Origin: Sva-07 sp031430875
GTDB lineage: Bacteria; Actinomycetota; Acidimicrobiia; Acidimicrobiales; Ilumatobacteraceae
Assembly: GCA_031430875.1 (NCBI GenBank)
Contig: JANPCI010000380.1
Location: forward strand, 1 to 28,798
Reading direction: 5' to 3'
Length of the DNA: 28,798 nt
This document shows positions 1 through 7,686 of this stretch, in pieces (within the stretch, counting starts at the first letter, position 1; the number at the start of each line of letters is the position of its first letter). The notes beneath the pieces were generated by a model. It was given only the letters and a program-made list of their open reading frames with translations, did no database searches and had not been told where the DNA came from. A program made the translations under genes and the position numbers.

Positions 1-1349
1 TCAAGACGATCCTGGAGTGTCACGCCGTCGGCCGCCGCCACTGCGGCAATCTCGGCCATCAGCACCGCCGCCGTGATCCCGTCCTTGTCGAGCGGACGCT
101 GCGCCACCAGGTAGCCGAGCGCCTGTTCGTAGCCCAGCACCAACCGTAGGTCGGGCCGATCGGTGGCGATCTTGCCGATCCACTTGAAACCGGTGAACGT
201 CTCCTCGCTGTGCACACCGGCCGCCTCAGCCATTCGCGCGAGCAGCGACGATGACACGAGCGTTGTCACCACGAGGCGTTCGTCGCCGCTCGTGTTCGCG
301 AGGATGTACTCGGCGAACAGCCACCCGATCTCATCGCCGCTGAGGCGACGCCACGATCCGTCGGCCTGCGGAATCGCGGCTCCCAGCCGATCAGCATCGG
401 GATCGTTCGCGAGCGCCACGACTGCGCCGACCGATCGTGCGGTCTCGAGGAGGAGGTCCATCGCACCCGGCTCCTCGGGGTTCGGAAACGAGACGGTCGG
501 GAACGTGCCGTCGGGCTCCTGCTGCTCGGCGACCACGAACGGCGGATCGAACCCCGCTGCCTCGAACGCCCGAAGCACGACCGCACCTCCGACGCCATGC
601 ATCGCCGTGTACGCGACCGCAACGCCCGGCACATCCGGACGAAGACGAACCGACGGCACGAACGCGACATACCGATCGACCCACGTCTCGTCGAGCCGGT
701 CGATCAGCGGATCGTCGCCATCGGCGAGATCGATCGTCAACGGATCGAAGCCGGCGATGCACTCGGAAATCTCGGTGTCGATCGGCGACACGATCTGTGA
801 TCCGGTGTCGAGGTAGACCTTGTAGCCGTTGTCGGCGGGAGGGTTGTGCGACGCCGTGACCACGACGCCAGCAGCGGCACCGAGGCCGGTGATCGACCAT
901 GCCAGAACCGGCGTCGGTTGCACACCGGGATGCAACATCGAGCGGATGCCCATCGCCGCCAGCACCCGGGCGGTGTCGTCGGCGAACAGATCGCTCTTGC
1001 GTCGGGCGTCGTGGGCAATCACCACTCCACGTGTCGTGGCGTCGGGAATCGACCCGTCGGCCTCGCGGTCGAGCAACCACTGCCCGAGCCCGGCGGCGGC
1101 CTGTCGCACGACGAGCCGGTTCATCCGCATCGACCCGGCGGCGACCGCTGCGCGTAGGCCCGCCGTGCCGAACTGCAACCGTCCGTCGAAACGATCAACC
1201 AGGTCGGCCAAGTCGCCGCGTTCGGCGGCGATGATCACGGCACCCAACTCGTCGCGTATGTCGGCATCGGGCTCGGCAGCGAGCCATGCCCGAGCGACGG
1301 TCAGCAGCTCGGACGAGTGGTGATCGGCATCAGGAGTGTGTTCACCCAT
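1..1349 (-). CDS. Phosphoglucomutase/phosphomannomutase (alpha-D-phosphohexomutase), C-terminus beyond the window
   Basis: This enzyme moves phosphate between C1 and C6 of glucose or mannose in the cytoplasm, linking glycolysis to glycan synthesis. About 449 codons are visible with no stop before the left edge, so the 3' end is missing; relatives usually have about 550-580 residues. Seen motifs are FGTAGLRA near residue 60, the catalytic loop VTASHNPP with Ser167, the metal loop DPDADR near residue 315, the sugar-specificity region ETFTGFKWIGK, and GYEQALGYLV followed by DKDGITAAVLMAEIAA near the visible end. The ATG at 1349 overlaps the stop of the upstream kinase by 8 bases (ATGGGTGA), so the two are probably translationally coupled. 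The sequence does not decide between the glucose and mannose enzymes; the overall form resembles the PgcA/ManB type. Confidence 0.93.
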   Translation of the reverse strand, partial: MGEHTPDADHHSSELLTVARAWLAAEPDADIRDELGAVIIAAERGDLADLVDRFDGRLQFGTAGLRAAVAAGSMRMNRLVVRQAAAGLGQWLLDREADGSIPDATTRGVVIAHDARRKSDLFADDTARVLAAMGIRSMLHPGVQPTPVLAWSITGLGAAAGVVVTASHNPPADNGYKVYLDTGSQIVSPIDTEISECIAGFDPLTIDLADGDDPLIDRLDETWVDRYVAFVPSVRLRPDVPGVAVAYTAMHGVGGAVVLRAFEAAGFDPPFVVAEQQEPDGTFPTVSFPNPEEPGAMDLLLETARSVGAVVALANDPDADRLGAAIPQADGSWRRLSGDEIGWLFAEYILANTSGDERLVVTTLVSSSLLARMAEAAGVHSEETFTGFKWIGKIATDRPDLRLVLGYEQALGYLVAQRPLDKDGITAAVLMAEIAAVAAADGVTLQDRL

Positions 1350-2376
1350 TACCGATGAGGCTACGCAACTCGACCAGCGGGCGCGGCCCGACATGGCTGA
1401 TCACTTCGGCCGCTGCGACCGATCCGAAGTGTCCGCACCTCTCGAGATCGAACCCGTGCGTCCATCCGTACAGAAACCCGGCAGCGAAGAGGTCACCGGC
1501 TCCCGTGGTGTCGATCACCTTGTCGACGGGCACGGCCGGTACCCGCAGCAGTTCGTCGGGCGTCACGATCACACAACCCTCGGCACCAACGGTGATCGCA
1601 GCGAACTCGCACTCGTCACGAAGGGCAGCCACTGCATCGTCGAACGAGTCGAGCTCGTACAGCGAGAGCAGTTCGTCGTGGTTACCGAAAAGCAGGTCGA
1701 CACGATCCTGCACCAACGCACGAAAATCGTTGCGGTGGCGGTCGACGCAGAAGGAGTCGGACAGCGTCAACGACACCATACGATCGTTGTCGTGGGCCAC
1801 TTCGGCTGCCCGACGGAACGCCGCCTTGGCATCGTCGCGGTCGAACAAGTAACCCTCCATGTACAACACCTTGGAGTCGGCAATCACCTGTTCGTCGAGG
1901 TCATCGACACACAGCAGGCTCGACACACCGAGGTACGTGTTCATGGTGCGCTCGGCGTCGGGCGTCACGACGATCACGCACCGACCCGTCGGCGTGCCGT
2001 GCTCGCCGAGCGGACGATGAAACGTCACGCCCACAGCACGCATGTCGTGGCCGAACACGTCGCCGAGGTCGTCGCCGTTGACCTTGCCGATGTAAGCGGC
2101 GCGCCCGCCGAGGCTGGCAATGCCGCAGACGGTGTTCGCCGCCGACCCGCCACTCATCTCGACGGCACGGTCGAGCGCGGCATACAACTCCACGGCTCGC
2201 TCGGTTTCGATGAGCGTCATCGAACCCTTGACCAGCGCATACTCGGCAAGGAACGTCTCCTCGGCGGGAGCGATGACGTCTACCAAGGCGTTGCCGATGC
2301 CGATCACGTCGAACCGACTCGGCCGGATCGGCTCGTCGGTCGAGCGATTCGAAAACCGTCGGGTCAGGTCAGGCAC
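1342..2376 (-). CDS. PfkB-family carbohydrate kinase, adenosine-kinase-like
   Basis: This is a cytoplasmic ribokinase-fold kinase, most similar to proteins annotated as adenosine kinase, which make AMP from adenosine and ATP. The N-terminal motif FDVIGIGNALVDVI and the C-terminal PfkB signature DTTGAGDLFAAGF, which carries the catalytic Asp and the anion hole, are plain; GGSAANTVCGIASLGG is the substrate-side glycine stretch. I use the GTG at 2376, giving 344 residues, because the longer frame to an ATG at 2463 would run inside the divergent aminopeptidase gene. No good Shine-Dalgarno site precedes it. The stop overlaps the downstream mutase start by 8 bases. Substrate choice within PfkB (adenosine, ribose or other) cannot be settled by eye. 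Confidence 0.88.
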   Translation of the reverse strand: MPDLTRRFSNRSTDEPIRPSRFDVIGIGNALVDVIAPAEETFLAEYALVKGSMTLIETERAVELYAALDRAVEMSGGSAANTVCGIASLGGRAAYIGKVNGDDLGDVFGHDMRAVGVTFHRPLGEHGTPTGRCVIVVTPDAERTMNTYLGVSSLLCVDDLDEQVIADSKVLYMEGYLFDRDDAKAAFRRAAEVAHDNDRMVSLTLSDSFCVDRHRNDFRALVQDRVDLLFGNHDELLSLYELDSFDDAVAALRDECEFAAITVGAEGCVIVTPDELLRVPAVPVDKVIDTTGAGDLFAAGFLYGWTHGFDLERCGHFGSVAAAEVISHVGPRPLVELRSLIGNG

Positions 2377-2407
2377 GGTTGACGAGGCTACCGGTACGAT
2401 CCGGGCG

Positions 2408-4951
2408 ATGAATGCGACCGATGCGCTCGACCCGTACCGCCTGCCGGGTGGAATCCGGCCCACCCGCTACGACGTGCAGCTCCGGCCGGCGCTCGAGACC
2501 GCCACGTTCACCGGTCGGGTAGAGATCAGCCTCACGATCGCCAGCGACACCGACATGATCGTGCTGAACGCCGCCGAGCTCGAGATCACCACGTGTGCGA
2601 TCAATGGGAACGCAGCGACGTGGGAACTCGACGAGCAGACCGAGCGGATGGTCATCCACGCCGCGGACACGCTCGCTGCCGGCACCTGCTGCTTGAGCAT
2701 CACCTTCGACGGCATCCTCAACGACAAGCTCAGCGGCTTCTATCGCAGTACCTATCACGACGACGATGGCAATGAACAGGTCATCGCCACCACCCAGATG
2801 CAGGCGACCGACTGTCGTCGGGTCTTCCCCTGCTGGGACGAACCGGATTTCAAGGCCGTGTTCGGCATCACCCTCGACGTCGACGCCGACCTGACGGCGA
2901 TCTCGAACGGGTCCGAGATCGAGCGAAACACCGCGGATGGCCGCACGGTGATTCGCTTCGCCGACACCATGGTGATGAGCAGCTACCTGGTCGCCTTCGT
3001 CGTCGGACGCTTGGAGATGACCGACCCGATCGATGTCGATGGAACCCCGATCCGCGTCGTGCACGTCCCTGGCAAGGGTCACCTCACCGGCTTCGCGCTC
3101 GACTCCGGTGCGTTCTGCCTGCGGTGGTTCCAGGAGTACTACGGAATCGCCTACCCGAGCGACAAGGTCGACCTCGTCGCACTTCCCGACTTCGCCGCCG
3201 GTGCCATGGAGAACCTCGGCTGCATCACGTTCCGCGAGAACATGCTGCTCGTCCAGCCCGCCACCAGCACCCAGGACGAACAGCAGCTGATCGCCGACGT
3301 CGTCGCCCATGAGCTGGCCCACATGTGGTTCGGTGACCTCGTGACGATGCGTTGGTGGAATGGCATCTGGCTCAACGAGGCGTTCGCCACGTTCATGGGA
3401 GTCGCAGCGTGCGATGCGTATCGGCCTGATTGGGAGCGCTGGACGTCGTTCGGCGTGGAGCGCAGCGGCGCCTTCGAGGTCGACTCGCTCGACAGCACTC
3501 GAACCGTCGAGTTCGAAGTGCGCTCACCGGCCGACGCCGGCGGCATGTTCGATGTCCTCACGTATCAGAAGGGTGGCGCGCTGCTGCGCATGCTCGAGCA
3601 GTACCTCGGCGAGGATCGCTTCCGTGAAGGCGTCAGCCACTACCTGCGCATCCACGCCTACGCAAATACCGAGACCAACGATCTCTGGGACGCGATCGAG
3701 GAGACCTCGGGCGAACCAGTCCGCCGGATCATGGACACCTGGATCTGGCAGCCCGGCTATCCGCTCGTGCAGGCCTCGCTGATCGACGGGTCGCTCCGAC
3801 TGCGTCAGCAGCGTTTCCAATTCGGCGCAGCAAGCACCGGGTCGGACGCGCAGCTCTGGGCGATTCCCATCCAGATCCGCAACGGCGGTGTGACGACGAC
3901 CGTACTGCTCGACCGGCCCGAGACAACGGTCACGATCGTCGACCCCGACGGCCCCGTTGTCGTCAATGCCGGCAGCAGCGGCTTCTATCGGGTCGACTAC
4001 GACGACACCCTGCGCAGCCGCCTCGGCGTCGACGCACTTGCCAATCTCACCACCCTCGAGCGCTACAACCTGGTCGATGACGCGTGGGCGGCAACGGTGG
4101 CCGGCCAGCTCGCGGCATCCGAGCTACTGATCATGCTCGAAGCGTTCGGAAACGAACGCGACCACGCCGTTTGGCAGGCGATCGTCATCGCGCTGCGTGG
4201 GCTCAACCGTCTGCTCGACGACGGCGCCGCCCACGACGCATTCCAGCAACGCGTGCGAGACCTCGCCGGACCAGCGCTGGCCGAACTCGGCGAGCCGCAC
4301 GATGGCGAGTCAGACCTGACCGGCAAACTGCGCGGCCTGCTCATCGGTGCGCTGGGTGTTCTCGGCGGCGACGTCGGCGTCCAGGCTCGATCGCGTGAAC
4401 TCTTCGACGCGGCGAGCGCCGATCCCACATCGGTCGATCCTGAGCTCACCGCCGCCGCTACGAGTGTCGTCGCCGCCACCGGTGATGCCGACACATATGC
4501 GCGTCTGCGTGCCGGGTTCTCGACCGCGGCGACCCCGCAGGAAAGACTCCGCCATCTGTACGCCCTCGCCGAGTTCGACGACGAAGCGCTCCTGCTGAAG
4601 ACATGCGAGTTCGTCATGACACCCGCGGTCAAGACCCAGAACGCGCCGTTCGTGTTGCGCTCGGCGATCGCCAACCGCCGCCACGGCAACGCGGCGTGGG
4701 CGTTCGTCCGTGACCATTGGGACGAGATGAACGATCGGTTCCCGAGCAACACCATCGTTCGCATGGTCGACGGGGTCAAGACGCTCAACACCGCTGATCT
4801 CGTCGCCGATGCGGCTGCATTCTTCGCTGCGCATCCGATCGAACAGGGCGCCAAGACACTCGAACAGATCCTCGAGCGCCAACGGGTCAATGCGGCCCTG
4901 CGCGATCGCGACGGGGCGGCATTCGTGTCGTTCCTCCAGGCAGCGGACTGA
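2408..4951 (+). CDS. pepN: Aminopeptidase N, M1 zinc metallopeptidase
   Basis: This enzyme removes N-terminal residues from peptides in the cytoplasm using one zinc ion. The 847-residue product has the full M1 layout: an N-terminal beta domain, the exopeptidase motif GAMEN at residues 265-269, the zinc motif HELAH at 301-305 with catalytic Glu302, and the third zinc ligand Glu324 in NEAFA, 18 residues after the second His. After residue about 430 comes a small beta domain and a helical ERAP1-like C-terminal domain ending FVSFLQAAD. The ATG at 2408 is chosen because homology begins at once (LDPYRLPGGIRPTRYDV); the frame is open further upstream but only within the opposing kinase gene. Only 31 bases separate it from the divergent kinase start. 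The amine oxidase gene follows after 21 bases, suggesting one transcript. Confidence 0.95.
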   Translation: MNATDALDPYRLPGGIRPTRYDVQLRPALETATFTGRVEISLTIASDTDMIVLNAAELEITTCAINGNAATWELDEQTERMVIHAADTLAAGTCCLSITFDGILNDKLSGFYRSTYHDDDGNEQVIATTQMQATDCRRVFPCWDEPDFKAVFGITLDVDADLTAISNGSEIERNTADGRTVIRFADTMVMSSYLVAFVVGRLEMTDPIDVDGTPIRVVHVPGKGHLTGFALDSGAFCLRWFQEYYGIAYPSDKVDLVALPDFAAGAMENLGCITFRENMLLVQPATSTQDEQQLIADVVAHELAHMWFGDLVTMRWWNGIWLNEAFATFMGVAACDAYRPDWERWTSFGVERSGAFEVDSLDSTRTVEFEVRSPADAGGMFDVLTYQKGGALLRMLEQYLGEDRFREGVSHYLRIHAYANTETNDLWDAIEETSGEPVRRIMDTWIWQPGYPLVQASLIDGSLRLRQQRFQFGAASTGSDAQLWAIPIQIRNGGVTTTVLLDRPETTVTIVDPDGPVVVNAGSSGFYRVDYDDTLRSRLGVDALANLTTLERYNLVDDAWAATVAGQLAASELLIMLEAFGNERDHAVWQAIVIALRGLNRLLDDGAAHDAFQQRVRDLAGPALAELGEPHDGESDLTGKLRGLLIGALGVLGGDVGVQARSRELFDAASADPTSVDPELTAAATSVVAATGDADTYARLRAGFSTAATPQERLRHLYALAEFDDEALLLKTCEFVMTPAVKTQNAPFVLRSAIANRRHGNAAWAFVRDHWDEMNDRFPSNTIVRMVDGVKTLNTADLVADAAAFFAAHPIEQGAKTLEQILERQRVNAALRDRDGAAFVSFLQAAD

Positions 4952-4972
4952 CGACGTCATGGACCGTGGGGA

Positions 4973-6328
4973 ATGGATAGACGCCGGTTCTTGACCCTTG
5001 CCGGATCGGGCCTCGTTGTCGTTGCCTGCGATGACGCGTCGTCGTCGGTTCGAGGTTCGCCGGGTCCGCCCGGCACCTCAGGAATCGAGCGGCCGACGAA
5101 CGCTCTCATCACCCGGTGGTCGACCGATCCGCTCTCGCGGGGTTCCTACAGCTACCTGGCGAGCGGGTCGCGACCCGAAGATCGCGACGAATTGCGTCGC
5201 GATGTCGCCGGACGGGTGTTCTTCGCCGGCGAAGCCACCTCGCGTGCCTTTCCGGCCACCGTGCACGGGGCGGTCATCGAGGGACGGTCCGCTGCCGAGC
5301 GGATCGACCGGGAGGGCGGACCCGCACAGAGCGTGGTGATCGTCGGAGCTGGTGCCGCCGGTCTCGCGGCGGCCCGAGTGCTGACCGACCGCGGTCACCG
5401 AGTGCTCGTGCTCGAAGGCCGTGACCGGATCGGGGGTCGGGTGCACACCCGCACGATCGGTGCCGCGCCCGTCGACCTCGGCGCGTCGTGGATTCACGGC
5501 GTTTCGGGGAACCCATTGACCGAACTCGCCGATGCGGCCGGCATCGGACGTCAGGCGAGCAACTTCAATTCCGTCGTTGTGCGCAACGACACAGGGACCA
5601 CAGTTGACGACGAGGCGTTGGAACGCGCCGAAGGCCGTCTGAGCGATGTGATCGACGGCGCCGATCCGAGCGAGTTCATCAGCGACCTCGTCGATGAGGC
5701 CGGCGCTGATCTGTCGCCGACCGAACGGCTGATTCTCGAGTACGTCCGATCGACCGAGATCGACCACGAGTTCGGTGCCGATCCTCGACGCCTCGACATC
5801 GCCGCAATCGACGAAGGCGACGAATTGGACGGCGGCGATGTCGTCGTGCCGGGCGGCATGATCCAGATTCTCAATGCGCTGACCGGTGGCTACGAGACGT
5901 CGACCGGCACCATCGTGCGGCGAATCGCTTTGGCCGCCAATGGGGTGGACGTCGACCTCGACGACGGGCAGGTGGTCTCAGCCGATCGGGTCCTGGTGAC
6001 GGTGCCACTCGGCGTACTCCAGGCCGGCGACATCACGTTCGATCCGCCATTGCCGGCCGGCAATCGGGGCGCCATCGATCGGCTCGGGATGGGCGTCTTG
6101 GAGAAGGTGGTCGTCCGCTTCGACGAGCCATTCTGGGATCGGAGTGCCGAGTTCCTCGGGCTTGTCGGCACGATGCGATTCACCGAGTGGGTCAACATGG
6201 TCCCGATCAACGGCGAGCCGGTACTCATTGCACGGATCGGCGGAGCGGTGGCCGACGAACTCATGGCGAGATCCGACCAGTACATCGTCGACGAAGCCGT
6301 GGCCGCCCTCGCCACGATGTACCCCTAA
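4973..6328 (+). CDS. Flavin-dependent amine oxidase with circularly permuted domain order, Tat lipoprotein
   Basis: This is a predicted FAD amine oxidase of 451 residues, exported and lipid-anchored. Residues 3-5 (RRR) with a hydrophobic run to a lipobox ending at Cys19 form a Tat-lipoprotein signal. Residues 48-61 (RW..DP..GSYSY), 83-89 (FFAGEAT) and 96-100 (TVHGA) are the segment that closes ordinary monoamine/polyamine oxidases. Here they come first. Only then does the FAD Rossmann motif appear (VVIVGAGAAGLAAARVL, Gly125/127/130), followed by RIGGRVHTR, DLGASWIHG, VTVPLGVL, FDPPLP and PVLIARIGG. The protein stops at ALATMYP, the point where normal relatives continue into P...RW..DP. All modules are present once, so this is reordering and not loss. 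A short linker (about 112-119) joins old C-terminus to old N-terminus. It lies 21 bases after pepN. The substrate is unknown. Confidence 0.88.
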   Translation: MDRRRFLTLAGSGLVVVACDDASSSVRGSPGPPGTSGIERPTNALITRWSTDPLSRGSYSYLASGSRPEDRDELRRDVAGRVFFAGEATSRAFPATVHGAVIEGRSAAERIDREGGPAQSVVIVGAGAAGLAAARVLTDRGHRVLVLEGRDRIGGRVHTRTIGAAPVDLGASWIHGVSGNPLTELADAAGIGRQASNFNSVVVRNDTGTTVDDEALERAEGRLSDVIDGADPSEFISDLVDEAGADLSPTERLILEYVRSTEIDHEFGADPRRLDIAAIDEGDELDGGDVVVPGGMIQILNALTGGYETSTGTIVRRIALAANGVDVDLDDGQVVSADRVLVTVPLGVLQAGDITFDPPLPAGNRGAIDRLGMGVLEKVVVRFDEPFWDRSAEFLGLVGTMRFTEWVNMVPINGEPVLIARIGGAVADELMARSDQYIVDEAVAALATMYP

Positions 6329-6348
6329 GGCAACCAGCCCACGGTGGA

Positions 6349-7194
6349 TCAACGCTTGGCGAGGATCCACGCCTGTTCTGCCGGGAAGCGTCTGGCCCAG
6401 TCGGCCTGCACCCAGAACGCAGTCCCGGCAGCCGATTCGGGAGCCTGGATCTCGAAGTAGTCGACCACGTCGAAGCCGACGGTTCGAAACAGGCGCAGCC
6501 ACGAGGAGATCTCCATGTTGAACTCGATGCCGCCCGGATCGTCGAGTGCCTCGGTCCAGTCGAGTCGGCCCAGGCCGAAGTAGTCACGTTCGAGGGTGAG
6601 GCCGGCCGGCGCGTCACCATCGGGCGAGGTACACACCATCCCGAGCGGATGGTTCCCGAGGAACGCGAGGCGTCCTCCTGCCCGCAGGAGTCGATGGGCC
6701 TCCGGGATCCAGACCTGCGGATCACACCAGATCGCCGCTCCGTACTCGCTGACGGCGAAGTCGAAGCTGCCATCGGGCTGATCAACCGTCTCGGCGTTGC
6801 CGTGGACCCACTCGACACCGTCGAGCGCATGCTCGGCCGCCAGGCGTCGGGCCGTCGCAAGCTGCTGCTCGGAGTTGTCGATGGCGTACACCGTGGCACC
6901 GCGCCGCCGCATCCACGCCGACACGTAGCCGGTGCCGCAACCGAGCTCGATCGCCTGCAGGCCGTCCATGTCGTCGGGCAGCAGCGGGAGTTCGCTGTTC
7001 GGAATCCCCCAGATCCCCCACGTGGGTTCATCTTGCGCCCACGCCCGCTCGCCGCTCGCCACCCAGTTCGCAGCGTTGTCGTCCCAGTGCCGCCGGTTCT
7101 CCACGACGTGGTCCGGCAGTTCGACGTTTGGCAGTTCGACGCGTGCCAGTTCGACGTTTGACAGTTTGACGTTCGGCATGGGCGGCACAGTCAT
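6349..7194 (-). CDS. Class I SAM-dependent methyltransferase
   Basis: This soluble enzyme should transfer a methyl group from S-adenosylmethionine; the acceptor is not evident. The SAM-binding signature is AIELGCGTGYVSAWM, followed by the acidic strand end VYAIDNS and the motif around FDFAVSEYGAAIW. I start at the ATG at 7194 (281 residues), where GGAG lies directly upstream; an ATG at 7179 is a strong alternative, since the longer open frame runs through the SHOCT gene. The first residues are a four-fold pentapeptide-like repeat (NVKLS, NVELA, RVELP, NVELP) encoded by tandem 15-base units, which is odd for this fold. It lies 56 bases downstream of the SHOCT gene on the same strand and converges with the amine oxidase, whose stop is 20 bases away. 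Confidence 0.85.
   Translation of the reverse strand: MTVPPMPNVKLSNVELARVELPNVELPDHVVENRRHWDDNAANWVASGERAWAQDEPTWGIWGIPNSELPLLPDDMDGLQAIELGCGTGYVSAWMRRRGATVYAIDNSEQQLATARRLAAEHALDGVEWVHGNAETVDQPDGSFDFAVSEYGAAIWCDPQVWIPEAHRLLRAGGRLAFLGNHPLGMVCTSPDGDAPAGLTLERDYFGLGRLDWTEALDDPGGIEFNMEISSWLRLFRTVGFDVVDYFEIQAPESAAGTAFWVQADWARRFPAEQAWILAKR
7114..7173 (-). repeat. Four tandem 15-base repeats in the methyltransferase 5' end
   Basis: On the minus strand the units are AACGTCAAACTGTCA, AACGTCGAACTGGCA, CGCGTCGAACTGCCA and AACGTCGAACTGCCG. They are in frame and encode a five-residue period (N-V-E-L-x). They may be slipped-strand expansions or a short pentapeptide-repeat-like segment. Confidence 0.85.
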
Positions 7195-7250
7195 CTCCGC
7201 CAAGGTAGCGACACTCCCCCACGCAGGGTCTGCTCGCTCGGTCGGATCAC

Positions 7251-7532
7251 TCAGTTCGTGGGTGGTTCTCGGAGCGCCTCGAGCCGCCGCCGATAGTCGT
7301 CGGTGTCGATCTCGCCACGGGCAAGACGTTCGGCGAGGATCTCCTGGGCTGAGGGACGCTGACCTGTGTGCTCGGCGTTCGGTGGGGTCACCTGCGGCAC
7401 GTTGTGGTTGCGCCTCATCAGGTTGATACCGATCCAGATCAGGCCGCCCCAGAAGGCGATCATCACAATCACCATCAGGACCCACCAACCGCTGCCGTCG
7501 CCCATTCCGTCGTGCCAGTAGCCATCGGGCAT
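7251..7532 (-). CDS. Small SHOCT-domain membrane protein
   Basis: This 93-residue protein has a short N-terminus rich in Trp and Gly, one hydrophobic membrane span (about residues 17-38, WWVLMVIVMIAFWGGLIWIGINLM), a polar linker, and a C-terminal SHOCT motif (ILAERLARGEIDTDDYRRRLEAL, about 65-87). SHOCT segments are short helical C-terminal oligomerisation motifs; no catalytic role is known. A clear GGAGG Shine-Dalgarno site precedes the ATG at 7532. Small SHOCT membrane proteins of this kind are frequent neighbours of copper ATPases and DUF305 proteins in actinobacteria. Here it follows copB after 133 bases on the same strand, so co-transcription is likely but not shown. Confidence 0.85.
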   Translation of the reverse strand: MPDGYWHDGMGDGSGWWVLMVIVMIAFWGGLIWIGINLMRRNHNVPQVTPPNAEHTGQRPSAQEILAERLARGEIDTDDYRRRLEALREPPTN

Positions 7533-7626
7533 CGCAGACCTCCGTTTCGAATCTCTGTACTGAATCCTACGGCGGACCGATGCCCTCGACAGAGCGACGA
7601 TCCACGCTTGGGGCCCCGTCCGACCT

Positions 7627-7686
7627 CAGTCGACGGATGGTGGCCTCAATCGACGGATGGTGGCCTCAGTCGACGGATGGTGGCCT
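7627..7686. repeat. Three tandem 20-base repeats spanning the copB stop codon
   Basis: The unit CAGTCGACGGATGGTGGCCT occurs at 7627-7646, 7647-7666 (one change, CAA for CAG) and 7667-7686, with a few bases of a further partial unit on either side. The rightmost copy encodes the last residues of the copper ATPase (PPSVD) and its stop codon lies at the junction of copies two and three. The rest lies in the gap before the SHOCT gene. Possible roles are a recent slippage expansion or a repeated protein-binding site; no strong hairpin is visible. Confidence 0.93.

Noticed and set aside
1336..2382. Long plus-strand open frame (348 codons) opposite the kinase
   Set aside because: It is the antisense shadow of a well-supported PfkB kinase, with unnatural composition and no motif.
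2369..3322. Minus-strand frame of 317 codons opposite pepN
   Set aside because: It runs opposite the GAMEN/HELAH core of the aminopeptidase; high GC content creates such shadows.
6187..7161. Plus-strand frame of 324 codons across the oxidase end and the methyltransferase
   Set aside because: It overlaps two supported genes in the wrong frame or strand and has no recognisable motif.
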